Assembly: GCA_037783415.1 (NCBI GenBank)
Contig: JAZGTN010000036.1
Span: forward strand, 10,001 to 74,000
From: Leptasterias polaris
Lineage: Eukaryota > Echinodermata > Asteroidea > Forcipulatida > Asteriidae
Direction of reading: 5' to 3'
DNA length: 64,000 nucleotides
The notes beneath the pieces were generated by a model. That model saw only the letters and a list, made by a program, of their open reading frames with translations, did no database searches and was not told the DNA's origin. The position numbers were made by a program, and so were the translations under genes. This document shows, in pieces, positions 63,984 through 64,000 of this stretch (position 1 is its first letter; each line of letters opens with the position of its first letter).

Positions 63984-64000
63984 CAAGGACAGTGTTGATG

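Larger units (their letters stand above)
63094..64000. repeat. 448-bp tandem duplication with poly-G tracts
   Basis: The unit starting CAATAAGTATTGCC begins at 63094 and 63542. Each copy starts with a long G-run (38 G at 63108-63145, 33 G at 63556-63588), then TGTTGGCAAAGACAACAAAT. The copies are nearly identical apart from the G-run length and a small A-run difference. The second copy runs to the window edge. Confidence 0.92.

Overview
The window is eukaryotic, repeat-dense, intron-bearing DNA from a marine invertebrate. An echinoderm, perhaps a sea star, fits best. The reasons are CR1/L2-type LINEs with (ATT)n tails, a Ngaro-type retrotransposon carrying an SGNH hydrolase reading frame, a Ty3/gypsy element of the tRNA-Ser-primed (Mag-like) kind, an Academ-like DNA transposon, and a short repeat starting with GGCCCTGTACACTATTGG that I associate with sea-star genomes. 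The taxonomic call is inference. I see no ordinary, complete single-copy host gene. Almost everything is mobile DNA, its remains, or tandem repeats.

Layout, left to right. 1-5.6 kb: foldback and tandem repeats, including a 31-bp minisatellite with 186- and 372-bp higher-order periods. 5.6-21.0 kb, minus strand: a spliced gene of a SAM-domain family. Seven downstream exons (8694 to 5639) join in one open phase, and two SAM exons lie far upstream (18.5 and 21.0 kb). The large intron between them holds a broken Tnp2/CACTA-like transposase gene. That gene is split by a 6.5-kb Academ-like transposon (9885-16419) with inverted repeats, a TTA target duplication and a 1512-codon reading frame. 21.5-22.4 kb: 81 uninterrupted copies of an 11-bp repeat. 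22.9-24.8 kb: a frameshifted HECT-like gene fragment and a 179-bp tandem array. 24.9-26.6 kb, minus: a spliced, frameshifted DD35E integrase-like gene beside a 21-bp array with ten NotI sites.

27.3-33.0 kb: a tyrosine-recombinase pseudogene (plus) interrupted by a Ty3/gypsy element (minus, 27933-32700) with almost identical LTRs, a 4-bp CTAT duplication, a tRNA-Ser primer site, a missing protease/RT palm, and an unusual PHD-finger-like module between RNase H and integrase. 33.3-34.0 kb: a TG..CA LTR-like segment between 66-bp direct repeats. 34.2-39.7 kb: three 5'-truncated LINEs, a MITE-like insertion and a second Tnp2-like fragment. 40.1-44.7 kb: a Ngaro/DIRS-group element (Gag-like, RT-RNase H, tyrosine recombinase, SGNH hydrolase). 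45.4-52.5 kb: two more LINE remnants, one split by about 3.5 kb of non-coding inserted DNA that includes a candidate MITE with six CRE palindromes. 52.5-55.0 kb: a Gag gene with an in-frame 102-bp minisatellite. 55-64 kb: tandem repeats, one of which (unit about 130 bp) is split by a 2.4-kb TG..CA element with a TAAG duplication, and a final 448-bp tandem duplication carrying long poly-G tracts and a decayed exon of the SAM-gene family.

The main story is nested insertion. Insertion order can be read from target duplications: Academ-like into Tnp2-like, gypsy into the tyrosine-recombinase gene, and the LTR-like element into the satellite.
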